Below, piece after piece: positions 1 through 6,413 of a stretch of DNA of 6,413 bases. The stretch spans positions 1-6,413 of the forward strand of contig CAMBMC010000144.1 in NCBI GenBank assembly GCA_945868555.1. Direction: 5' to 3'. The notes beneath the pieces were generated by a model. It saw nothing but the letters and a program-made list of their open reading frames with translations, made no database searches and was not told the origin of the DNA. Source of the DNA: Chitinophaga pinensis. Its GTDB lineage: Bacteria; Bacteroidota; Bacteroidia; Flavobacteriales_D; Crocinitomicaceae. The stretch's first letter is position 1, and each line of letters starts with the position of its first letter. The position numbers and the translations under genes were made by a program.

Positions 1-129
1 GGTGACCAATGGCTGTGGGACGGATACGGAAACGATCACAATCAACTATTCGGAGCCTGCGCCGCAAACGATGACCATTTGTCACCAAGGGAACCGGACA
101 CAAGAAACGATGGTGATTCCTGTTTCTGA
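1..129 (+). repeat. Direct repeat copy 1 (129 bp, identical to 415-543)
   Basis: By direct reading these 129 bases match 415-543 at every position, an offset of 414 bp (138 codons). The block encodes the last strand of an Ig-like domain and the first half of the Cys-His linker. The match may extend beyond the left edge of the window. Confidence 0.95.
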
Positions 130-1057
130 ATGGCCAATGCACCAAGCACATGGAGATATTGTAGGACCTTGTCCAGCTGTGAATCCAACGCCACCGTGCA
201 ACCCGCCGTCTATTCAAGTGACGAATCCTACACAAAGTAGTCAAACAGTGCAGCAGACAGCATTTAACATCACGGCGAATATTTCAAACATTGCCAACAA
301 TCAAGGTATCGTTTACACGGTGAATGGCAAACCGTTTACGGGCTTCTCGTTCAACAATGGATCCTTCTCGAATTCGGTGAATTTGAATCCTGGTCTGAAT
401 ACATTTACCATTACGGTGACCAATGGCTGTGGGACGGATACGGAAACGATCACAATCAACTATTCGGAGCCTGCGCCGCAAACGATGACCATTTGTCACC
501 AAGGGAACCGGACACAAGAAACGATGGTGATTCCTGTTTCTGATTGGCCTATGCATCAGGCTCATGGAGATATTGTGGGGCCTTGTCCAGCGGTGAATCC
601 AACGCCTCCGTGCAATCTACCGGTCATTCAAGTGACGAGTCCAACACAAAATGGAACTACCGTACAATCACCTTCATTTGTTTTTGGCGCAACGATTACA
701 AATGTAACAGGCAATCAAGGTATAATGATGACCTTGAATGGGAAACCAACTACAGGCTTCGCTTTTGCCCCAACGAAAGGGGGTAGTTTAACAAGCGGTT
801 TGACCTTAAATCCGGGTAAGAATATCATCGTAATCACAGCAACAAACGAATGTGGAACGGACACCGAAACGATTACAATCAATTATGCACCGCCAGTTAA
901 GCCTGAGAATGGTTCCGGAGGGACTAAACCGGTGAAGCCTGAAATCAAGCCAGCGACAAACGGTGGAAAAGGTGAGCCAGCGACAGAACCGAAAGAAGAA
1001 GAGAACAAGGAGATTAAACCCGGAGAAGGAAAAGTGCAAGGAAAAGGAAAGGGTTAA
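2..1057 (+). CDS. 3' end of an exported Ig-like repeat protein with Cys-His linkers (5' truncated)
   Basis: The reading frame is open to the left edge, so the GTG at base 2 is an internal valine and the true start lies outside the window. The visible 351 residues are modular: the end of one Ig-like domain (1-16), a Cys-His linker (about 20-66), a full Ig-like domain (about 69-154), a second linker (about 158-204), another Ig-like domain (about 207-293), and a tail rich in Pro, Lys, Glu and Gly (294-351). Each linker has C-H, then H-x2-H-G-D, then G-P-C (C27, H28, H47, H50, D52, C57; repeated 138 residues later). Each Ig unit ends in a C-G-T-D-T-E-T-I-T-I-N-Y strand. Regularly spaced cysteines suggest disulfides and therefore export. 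No enzyme motif, membrane segment or type IX sorting domain is visible. Probable role is surface adhesion or structure; this is inference and the exact function is unknown. Confidence 0.85.
   Translation: MTNGCGTDTETITINYSEPAPQTMTICHQGNRTQETMVIPVSEWPMHQAHGDIVGPCPAVNPTPPCNPPSIQVTNPTQSSQTVQQTAFNITANISNIANNQGIVYTVNGKPFTGFSFNNGSFSNSVNLNPGLNTFTITVTNGCGTDTETITINYSEPAPQTMTICHQGNRTQETMVIPVSDWPMHQAHGDIVGPCPAVNPTPPCNLPVIQVTSPTQNGTTVQSPSFVFGATITNVTGNQGIMMTLNGKPTTGFAFAPTKGGSLTSGLTLNPGKNIIVITATNECGTDTETITINYAPPVKPENGSGGTKPVKPEIKPATNGGKGEPATEPKEEENKEIKPGEGKVQGKGKG
415..543 (+). repeat. Direct repeat copy 2 (129 bp, identical to 1-129)
   Basis: This is the second copy of the 129-bp block, in frame within the same gene. 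Identity stops abruptly after 543. The next roughly 70 bases still encode the same peptide but differ from copy 1 at about ten positions, nine of them synonymous third-position changes and one Glu to Asp. Confidence 0.95.
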
Positions 1058-1073
1058 TCAAGAATAAAACAGC

Positions 1074-1110
1074 AAAAAGCCGTCTCAATGAAAAAAGAGG
1101 CGGCTTTTTT
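1074..1110 (+). terminator. Rho-independent terminator after the Ig-repeat gene
   Basis: AAAAAGCCGTCTC (1074-1086) pairs with GAGGCGGCTTTTT (1097-1109) over 13 bp with a single G-T wobble (T1083 with G1100). The loop is 10 nt (1087-1096), and the T run continues to 1110. The hairpin begins 16 bp after the stop codon of the upstream gene. The A-run on the left arm means it could also work on the opposite strand, but no gene converges from that side here. Confidence 0.9.
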
Positions 1111-1141
1111 CGTTTGATATAGCGATTAATAGGCCTGTCAT

Positions 1142-1172
1142 TTTCAAAAGTCGAATCATCTGTTTATATTCG
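1142..1172 (+). promoter_or_regulatory. Candidate Bacteroidota-type promoter for the foldase gene
   Basis: TATATTCG at 1165-1172 matches the Bacteroidota -7 consensus TAnnTTTG at all but one fixed position. TTTC at 1142-1145, 19 bp upstream, is a weak match to the -33 element (TTTG). Transcription would begin near 1178, giving a leader of only about 15-20 nt before the ATG at 1195. It sits downstream of the terminator, as expected for an independent transcription unit. The assignment rests on consensus matching only. Confidence 0.4.
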
Positions 1173-1194
1173 CACCCTTAATAAAATCAGTTGT

Positions 1195-3399
1195 ATGGCT
1201 ATTATTGGTAAGATACGCGAAAGATCAGGTTTGTTGGTTGTGATTATTGGAATCGCTCTCTTGGCTTTTATCTTGAACGATTATGATAAAATTTTCGGTG
1301 GATCAGGCGAAGAGTTTGGTTACGGAACCATCTTTGGCGAAAAGGTGAATAACAAAGAATATGAAGATGCGGTTGCTCAAATTGATCAACAACAACGCAT
1401 GAAAGCGCAACAAGAACAGCGTGAGTATTCACAACAGGATCAGGATGCTGCTGCGGATAACGCGTGGACCATGATCGTGGACAAAGTAATTCTTGACAAA
1501 GAATATGAAGCCCTTGGAATTGATGTAAGCGACAATGAATTTGATGCGTTCTTGTATGGCCGTGATGGTTTCCCAATGCTGCAAGGGACGGAGCAATTTA
1601 TCGATTCTACAACAGGGGTGTTTAATCCAAAGTTGATGGAAAAATGGATCAATGACCAGGAAACAAATAAGGATCCAGCGGTTCAACAACAATGGGTAGA
1701 TCAAAAGAAAAAATTGATTGAAGGAAGAAAACGCGACAAATACATGGCGCTGATTTCTCAAGGTGTCTATGTGACGAAGCTTGAATCAGAAGATGAGTAC
1801 TTGGCACAAAAGGAAGTGAAATCGATTTCTTACGTCGTGCGTCGTTTTAGTGAAATTCCTGATGATAAAATCAAGGTAACGGACAAAGAACTTCAAGCGT
1901 ACTACGAAAAGCACAAAGAAGACAAAAAGTACGAAAACAAAACAGCAAGTCGGGAAATACGCTTGTTCATGGTCGACATTAAACCGTCCAAAAAGGATAC
2001 GGCTATGTTTGACAAATCAATGCGTGAAATCAAGAAGCAATTTGCTGCATCTACAAATGACTCTGCTTTTGTTATGCAGAATAGCGAAATCAAATTCTAC
2101 AGCTCAGCCAAGATTGCAACGGCAGTTCCTGAAGGAAATGAAAAAGCACAAAAATTGATGTCTTACCCCATGTCAATGGACACGATCTTCAGAGCAGCAG
2201 CTGTTGGAGAAATTGTTGGACCCTACAGCTACAATGGAAGTTTTATTATCTCTAAAGTTCAAGGATTTACGCCTTCTCGTTTGAAAGCACGTCACATCTT
2301 ATTGGGAACAAATCAATCGAAAGACAAAAAGCTGATTGCTCAGAAACAAAAAATGGCGGATAGTTTGGTGAAATTGATCAACAAAGACAATTTCGCTGAG
2401 TTCGTCACCAAGTATAGCGATGATAAAGGATCTGTTCCTCAAGGGGGTGTGATCGATAACTTTATCGAAGCAGATATGGTTCCAGAGTTTGGAGCATTCG
2501 CAGCGACGAAGCCTATCGGAACAATTGCTACAGTGAAAACAGATTATGGGATCCACATCATCGAAGTGCTTGAGCGCGATGACAAAACCTATCCAGTGCT
2601 TGCATCAATCTTTAAAGCGTTTAAACCAACGCAAGAAACAATGGACCAAAAAGAGCGCGAGGTGTACGACTTGTTGTACAAATTGGACGCAAAAATCTCG
2701 AAGAAAGAAAGCATCAAAGACAAATTGTCGTTGTTTGATACGATTGCTGTTCGCGCAGGATATTTCCCACGCCCTCTTCCAATGAAAGAAGAGGCACCAT
2801 CTGTGTCTGGATTTACGAATCCGACAACTGCAAATAAACTCTTGGCTTTGGCCTTCAATGACGAAGCGAAAGTAGGTGACCTTGTGGGAGCGCCGATCAA
2901 AGACAAAGACAAGTACATCATTGCAATTTTATCATCTATCCGTGAGAAGGGTATTCCTGTATTCGAAGATGTTGAGGCGATGATGAAACAACAATTGATC
3001 GAAGAGAAAAAAGCAAAACGTTTCACGAACCAATTGTACAAGGATAAAACCCTTCAGGGAATGGCAAAACGCGGAAACACGGAGGTGATGAAGGCCGAAG
3101 TAACGTTTTACTCTGCACAAATTACTGGTGCTGGATTTGAGCCTGAAGTTGTTGGAGCGCTTTTCTCTGCATTGAAAGATGGAAAACGCACATTGCCGTT
3201 GAAAGGGAAAATGGGAGTTTATGTTATCCGTATTGACAAAACAATCAAGGCACCAGCTGCTGCAAATTGGGATGTTGAGCGCGACCAAATCCTAGCTGCT
3301 ATGCGCCGCCAAGTGCAAAGCCAATTCATGGAAGCATTGAAAAAGAAAGCAGAAGTAGTCGACAACCGCAAATTGCGTGACGCGCGAGTTCGCTTCTAA
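1195..3399 (+). CDS. ppiD: Membrane-anchored parvulin-type peptidyl-prolyl cis-trans isomerase, PpiD/SurA family
   Basis: This is a foldase that catalyses cis-trans isomerisation of peptidyl-proline bonds and chaperones exported proteins on the periplasmic face of the inner membrane. The 734 residues start with a short basic stretch and one hydrophobic anchor (about 12-27), the usual PpiD topology. A SurA-N-like helical region rich in Gln and charged residues follows (about 45-230). The best-conserved part is a rotamase domain at about 360-475: K-A-R-H-I-L-L at 364-370, a Y-S-D-D segment near 417, G-G-V-I-D-N-F near 427, and Y-G-I-H-I-I near 461-466. The two histidines expected in the parvulin active site (H367, H464) are present. 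Flanking regions (235-360 and 530-690) hold degenerate parvulin-like strands. Length fits Bacteroidota homologues, which exceed the roughly 620 residues of E. coli PpiD. The ATG at 1195 places the anchor at the N-terminus. No Shine-Dalgarno is seen, as is common in the phylum. Confidence 0.9.
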   Translation: MAIIGKIRERSGLLVVIIGIALLAFILNDYDKIFGGSGEEFGYGTIFGEKVNNKEYEDAVAQIDQQQRMKAQQEQREYSQQDQDAAADNAWTMIVDKVILDKEYEALGIDVSDNEFDAFLYGRDGFPMLQGTEQFIDSTTGVFNPKLMEKWINDQETNKDPAVQQQWVDQKKKLIEGRKRDKYMALISQGVYVTKLESEDEYLAQKEVKSISYVVRRFSEIPDDKIKVTDKELQAYYEKHKEDKKYENKTASREIRLFMVDIKPSKKDTAMFDKSMREIKKQFAASTNDSAFVMQNSEIKFYSSAKIATAVPEGNEKAQKLMSYPMSMDTIFRAAAVGEIVGPYSYNGSFIISKVQGFTPSRLKARHILLGTNQSKDKKLIAQKQKMADSLVKLINKDNFAEFVTKYSDDKGSVPQGGVIDNFIEADMVPEFGAFAATKPIGTIATVKTDYGIHIIEVLERDDKTYPVLASIFKAFKPTQETMDQKEREVYDLLYKLDAKISKKESIKDKLSLFDTIAVRAGYFPRPLPMKEEAPSVSGFTNPTTANKLLALAFNDEAKVGDLVGAPIKDKDKYIIAILSSIREKGIPVFEDVEAMMKQQLIEEKKAKRFTNQLYKDKTLQGMAKRGNTEVMKAEVTFYSAQITGAGFEPEVVGALFSALKDGKRTLPLKGKMGVYVIRIDKTIKAPAAANWDVERDQILAAMRRQVQSQFMEALKKKAEVVDNRKLRDARVRF

Positions 3400-3418
3400 T
3401 GAAATAACATTTAGTAAC

Positions 3419-3448
3419 AAAGGGGATATCGGAAGGTGTCCCCTTTTT
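3419..3448 (+). terminator. Hairpin terminator between convergent ppiD and dprA
   Basis: AAAGGGGATATC (3419-3430) pairs with GGTGTCCCCTTT (3435-3446) over 12 bp with two G-T wobbles, closed by a GGAA tetraloop of the GNRA class. A T-rich tract (TTTTTGTTTT from 3444) follows on the + strand. It starts 20 bp after the ppiD stop and lies just beyond the dprA stop at 3452. On the minus strand the tract after the stem is weaker (TTTGTTACT), so termination of dprA here is plausible but less certain. Confidence 0.87.
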
Positions 3449-3451
3449 GTT

Positions 3452-4600
3452 TTAGATCATTCGGTATCGGCTTCCCGGTAAAGGCTTAACAATTCCCTTC
3501 ATCTCCAAGTGAAAAAGCCGCACATTCAGCGCTGAAATGGCTTGGCCTGTTTGAGCAGAAAGCACATCTATGTGCTCGCCATTTGGAGCAGTCAACAAGT
3601 CACAAATGGCACGCTCAATGGCATCCAACTCGTTGAAACAAATGCGTTGAATCGTGGTTGTTGGCGAATCATTCCAGCTCATAAAGGTCAGAAAATCGTC
3701 AGCACTTGTGATTAAATGTGCTTTTTGTTGGCGGATTAAATGATTGCAACCTTCGGAGAGAGATTGTCCAATATTCCCGGGAAAGGCAAAAACATCCTTG
3801 TTGTAATCGTTCGCCAATTCAGCAGTAATCAAGGAACCGCCGCTTTTCTTGCTTTCAATCACAATTGTTGCATCTGTCATACCGGCGACAATGCGGTTGC
3901 GCATGGGGAAATTTTCCCTGTCGGGCTTCGTGCCAGGCAAAAACTCTGTGAGGATTCCACCATGCTCCATCATTTGTTCGGCGGTGCGTTGGTGAACGAA
4001 TGGATATATGCGTTCAGGACCGTTTCCGAGTACACCAATGGTTGGAATGTTGTGCCGAACACAAAACTGATGTGCACAAATATCTATGCCGTAAGCCAGC
4101 CCACTCACCACCGTGATTTCTTTGCCGATGATTTGTTCTAGCAATGATTCACAAAGCCCTATTCCATAGGGACTTGCTGTTCGAGTGCCAACAATGGAAA
4201 TCATTCGTGGAGCATTTACCTCGTTTTTACCTCGGCCAAAAAGCAAAACGGGGGCGTCGGCACATTGCTTAAGTCGCCTAGGATAATCAGCGTCCAAGAA
4301 AAAGTAAGTGGCAATGTTGTGCTTGAGAATGTAGTTGACGTGTTTGTCGGCAAGTGCAATAGCAGCCTCCCGATCCATGTTGCGCAACACATCCTTTGGA
4401 ATTCCAGTGCTGGAATGTATGGCCTTCATGGATTCTAAAAATACTGCTTCGGCACTACCTAGAGCAGACAAGAGACGCGCTGCTTTTCGGGGACCTATGC
4501 CAGACAGAAAGGACAAAGCAATTTTACAATGGAGTTCAGAGTGGTTCAAGGGGGTAATTTTAACTTGAATATACGAAAAATACCAAACACTTACATCCAT
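3452..4600 (-). CDS. dprA: DNA-processing protein DprA (Smf), RecA loader in natural transformation
   Basis: DprA binds incoming single-stranded DNA in the cytoplasm, protects it and loads RecA for recombination. The 382-aa product has the full family architecture. An N-terminal helix-hairpin-helix/SAM-like region occupies about 25-70 (G-I-G-P-R-K-A at 34-40). The Rossmann-like DprA core runs from about 115 to 300, with V-G-T-R at 137-140, S-G-L-A-Y-G-I-D at 166-173, G-V-L-G-N-G near 189-194, N-F-P-M-R-N-R-I at 220-227, S-G-G-S-L-I-T-A at 243-250, F-P-G at 263-265 and G-C-N-H-L-I at 274-279. A C-terminal winged-helix domain spans about 325-380. Nothing is truncated. The start is uncertain: the ATG at 4600 adds an unusual N-terminus of about 18 residues, and a TTG at 4549-4547 would begin nearer the expected family start. 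The gene converges on ppiD and diverges from the TonB receptor, so it appears monocistronic. Confidence 0.95.
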   Translation of the reverse strand: MDVSVWYFSYIQVKITPLNHSELHCKIALSFLSGIGPRKAARLLSALGSAEAVFLESMKAIHSSTGIPKDVLRNMDREAAIALADKHVNYILKHNIATYFFLDADYPRRLKQCADAPVLLFGRGKNEVNAPRMISIVGTRTASPYGIGLCESLLEQIIGKEITVVSGLAYGIDICAHQFCVRHNIPTIGVLGNGPERIYPFVHQRTAEQMMEHGGILTEFLPGTKPDRENFPMRNRIVAGMTDATIVIESKKSGGSLITAELANDYNKDVFAFPGNIGQSLSEGCNHLIRQQKAHLITSADDFLTFMSWNDSPTTTIQRICFNELDAIERAICDLLTAPNGEHIDVLSAQTGQAISALNVRLFHLEMKGIVKPLPGSRYRMI

Positions 4601-4678
4601 AATAACGAAACATTGAGTTAACAGATTAAAAATAAAACCCTATTTTCGTTCTCTACTTTCACTATTTACGCGCTATTT
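4601..4678. promoter_or_regulatory. Divergent intergenic region between dprA and the TonB receptor
   Basis: This 78-bp A/T-rich gap must supply the receptor's promoter, and dprA's too if dprA starts at 4600. On the + strand TATTTTCG at 4641-4648 matches the -7 consensus TAnnTTTG at all but one fixed position and resembles the element proposed before ppiD. It would give a leader of roughly 25 nt. The only TTG upstream (4613-4615) is 25 bp away, longer than usual. On the minus strand I see no convincing pair of elements here. If dprA starts at the TTG, its promoter could lie inside 4566-4600, where TATATTCA is read on the minus strand (4573-4566). I see no inverted repeat resembling a Fur box. 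Confidence 0.35.
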
Positions 4679-6413
4679 ATGAGGGGCTTCATATTTCTTT
4701 GTTTTCTTGCTTTGCATACGTTGAGTATGTCACAAGTATCAGGAATTGTGGTGAGCGGTGACTCAAAACAGCCAGCAGTTGGGGCGCGAGTAACAGCATC
4801 AGATGGCTTGGTTACAGCTACCGATCCTGATGGGAAATTCAAGTTGAATTGCACATCTTTCCCCCTTACCTTAATTACCAAGTTAAACACGTTTTATAGC
4901 GATACAACTGTCGTTACAGCTGCGGGAGAAGTTACAATTGTCCTAAAACCAATCGTTCAAGAAATAGGTGACATGGTTGTTACGGCCAGTCGAAGACAAC
5001 AAGATGTTGAGGAGGTTGCTGTATCTATGGAAATCATTAAACCATCGCTCATTGAAAGCAAGGGGTTCACAAACCTTGAGCAAACCGTGAATCAGAGTCC
5101 AGGGGTGTTTACCATGGATGGTCAAGCAAGTATTCGCGGGGGTGGTGGATATTCTTATGGCGCAGGTAGCCGTGTGCTTTTGGTGTGGAACGGAACCCCT
5201 ATGGTCGCGCCGGATGTGGGAGATGTGAAGTGGAATGCCATTCCAATGGAAAACATGTCGCAGATTGAGATTCTAAAAGGGGCGTCGTCTGTACTCTACG
5301 GAAGCGGTGCACTCAATGGAATTGTTGCAATTACGGAACGTGAGCCCGGACTGAAATTGGAGTATAGCGGAAAAGTGCAAGTGGGTGTGTATGGCAATCC
5401 GAGGCGCGAAAGTTTGAAATGGTGGACAAAAAACCCAACGTTCTATCAAATGGATGCCTATGTCGGACAAATGTTTAAGCGCGTCGGATATACATTTTCC
5501 ATGAATGGGTTCACCAATGAGGGCTACCGAAAAGGAGCACTAGAGGAGCGCGCACGTGTCAGTGGGTCGGTGTATTTCAAATCGAAAATACCAAACCTAA
5601 AGACAGGGGTATTTTACAGTGCGCAGTACCAGTATACGGGAGGATTTATTTTATGGGAAAGCGATTCATTGGCCTACATAGCGCAGGGAGGAATGGACCC
5701 AACTGGACCGGGTTCAACAGTTACCTATCAAAATAACCTCCGACTCAATGTCGACCCCTACATCAAGTATTACAACAAGAAAAACAACAAACATGAATTG
5801 CGGACGCGCTATTATTTAGTGACTACAGGCGACCTTTCCAATGTTTACGCCTCTTCGAAAGCAACCATGTATTATGGCGATTACTCCTACCAAAAGAACT
5901 TTAATAAGCAGACCACTTTGTTTTCGGGAGCGACAGCCACACAAAACATGGTCTTGAGCCCCGTTTTCGGGAACCACCAAGCTATAAATCTCGCTGGATA
6001 CAGTCAGTTGGAAACAAGAATTTTAGGCGTGGATGCGACCTTTGGAGTGCGCGTTGAGTATTTTAAACAAGACACTCTTGAAGCAGAATCAAAATTCGTT
6101 CTCGGAAAAACAACTCTTCCGGTGTATCCTATTTTCCGAACGGCTTTTCACAAAAAACTAGGTAAAGCAACACACCTTCGCGGATCTTTCGGTCAAGGGG
6201 TACGTTTCCCCTCTGTTGCTGAACGCTACACGGCAACATCAACGGGTGGAATCATCATTTTCCCAAATCCATCACTGCGACCAGAAAAAGGATGGGCAGG
6301 TGAGGTCGGAATCAAACAGGTCTTTAGAATTGACAAATGGAAAGGGATCATTGATGTTGCTGGATTCATCAATCAGTACACCAACATGATTGAATACACT
6401 TTCGGAATTTACA
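4679..6413 (+). CDS. TonB-dependent outer-membrane receptor with CarboxypepD_reg-like N-terminal domain (3' truncated)
   Basis: The frame is open from the ATG at 4679 to the right edge: 578 codons without a stop, with an in-frame TAA upstream at 4619. The protein would import a scarce ligand (siderophore, cobalamin, metal or oligomer) across the outer membrane using TonB-ExbBD energy. It starts with a hydrophobic signal peptide (about 1-18). A carboxypeptidase-regulatory-like beta domain follows (about 20-90), then a TonB-box-like D-M-V-V-T-A-S-R-R (98-106) and a plug domain (about 105-225) with S-I-R-G-G-G near 151 and Q-I-E-I-L-K-G-A-S-S-V-L-Y-G-S-G-A-L near 195-212. The rest is barrel strands with alternating aromatic residues. 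The typical barrel signature appears near the end: R-F-P-S-V-A-E-R-Y (519-527), then N-P-S-L-R-P-E-K (540-547). Roughly the last 100-250 residues are probably missing. The substrate cannot be read from the sequence, and no SusD partner is visible. Confidence 0.92.
   Translation, partial: MRGFIFLCFLALHTLSMSQVSGIVVSGDSKQPAVGARVTASDGLVTATDPDGKFKLNCTSFPLTLITKLNTFYSDTTVVTAAGEVTIVLKPIVQEIGDMVVTASRRQQDVEEVAVSMEIIKPSLIESKGFTNLEQTVNQSPGVFTMDGQASIRGGGGYSYGAGSRVLLVWNGTPMVAPDVGDVKWNAIPMENMSQIEILKGASSVLYGSGALNGIVAITEREPGLKLEYSGKVQVGVYGNPRRESLKWWTKNPTFYQMDAYVGQMFKRVGYTFSMNGFTNEGYRKGALEERARVSGSVYFKSKIPNLKTGVFYSAQYQYTGGFILWESDSLAYIAQGGMDPTGPGSTVTYQNNLRLNVDPYIKYYNKKNNKHELRTRYYLVTTGDLSNVYASSKATMYYGDYSYQKNFNKQTTLFSGATATQNMVLSPVFGNHQAINLAGYSQLETRILGVDATFGVRVEYFKQDTLEAESKFVLGKTTLPVYPIFRTAFHKKLGKATHLRGSFGQGVRFPSVAERYTATSTGGIIIFPNPSLRPEKGWAGEVGIKQVFRIDKWKGIIDVAGFINQYTNMIEYTFGIY

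Noticed and set aside
1..543. Tandem repeat as a CRISPR array or mobile element
   Set aside because: The repeats are long, in frame, encode a continuous peptide and lack short unique spacers or terminal inverted repeats. They are protein-domain repeats.
284..565. 93-codon minus-strand frame in the Ig-repeat gene
   Set aside because: Arg/His/Ile-rich composition typical of reverse translation of a repeat region; it overlaps convincing modular coding sequence.
2589..3041. 150-codon minus-strand open frame inside the foldase gene
   Set aside because: It lies opposite a strongly supported coding region, has no recognisable domain, and reads as Ser/Ile/Phe-rich antisense translation.
3740..4141. 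133-codon plus-strand open frame inside dprA
   Set aside because: It is antisense to the conserved DprA core, with no motif of its own and no promoter-like context.
1058..4678. A multi-gene defence or secretion system spanning the window
   Set aside because: The genes are separated by terminators and strand switches, and each complete gene belongs to a common core family (PpiD, DprA). Some defence loci do include DprA-like proteins, but this one has the standard three-part architecture and no defence-type neighbour.
4601..4678. Riboswitch or Fur box upstream of the TonB receptor
   Set aside because: The gap is only 78 bp, with no conserved cobalamin-box-like segment, no extended inverted repeat and no terminator hairpin. 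It is too short for a cobalamin riboswitch.
4666..4890. 74-codon minus-strand frame over the start of the TonB receptor
   Set aside because: It overlaps the signal peptide and regulatory-like domain of a well-supported gene; its translation resembles no known family.

Overview
This window comes from a member of the Bacteroidota, probably the Flavobacteriales or a relative (lineage is inference). Four things point there: a PpiD-type foldase with the N-terminus and long divergent architecture usual in that phylum, a TonB-dependent receptor that begins with a carboxypeptidase-regulatory-like domain, a secreted Ig-repeat protein carrying a Cys-His 'HGD' linker motif, and gene starts with A/T-rich leaders and no clear Shine-Dalgarno sequence. 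Base composition looks moderate and even across the window, and I see no sign of transfer, insertion sequences, tRNA or rRNA genes, or CRISPR arrays.

Layout. Positions 2-1057 (+) hold the 3' end of a large repetitive exported protein: Ig-like domains alternate with Cys-His linkers on a 414-bp period, followed by a charged Pro/Lys/Glu/Gly tail. A strong intrinsic terminator follows (1074-1110). Positions 1195-3399 (+) encode a complete 734-aa membrane-anchored parvulin-type peptidyl-prolyl isomerase (PpiD/SurA family). A second hairpin terminator (3419-3448) separates it from the convergent dprA gene at 3452-4600 (-), whose product loads RecA on incoming single-stranded DNA in natural transformation. 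From a short divergent intergenic region (4601-4678) a TonB-dependent outer-membrane receptor starts at 4679 (+) and runs off the right edge after 578 codons.

The genes do not form one operon: each appears to be its own transcription unit, separated by terminators or by a change of strand. There is a loose envelope theme. The foldase helps exported proteins fold, and both the Ig-repeat protein and the receptor are exported, but adjacency alone does not link them. dprA is a housekeeping or competence gene.

I found no convincing previously undescribed multi-gene system. The most notable local signal is in the first gene: two repeat units share 129 identical bases with an abrupt edge, after which differences are almost all synonymous. 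This looks like recent gene conversion or unit duplication.
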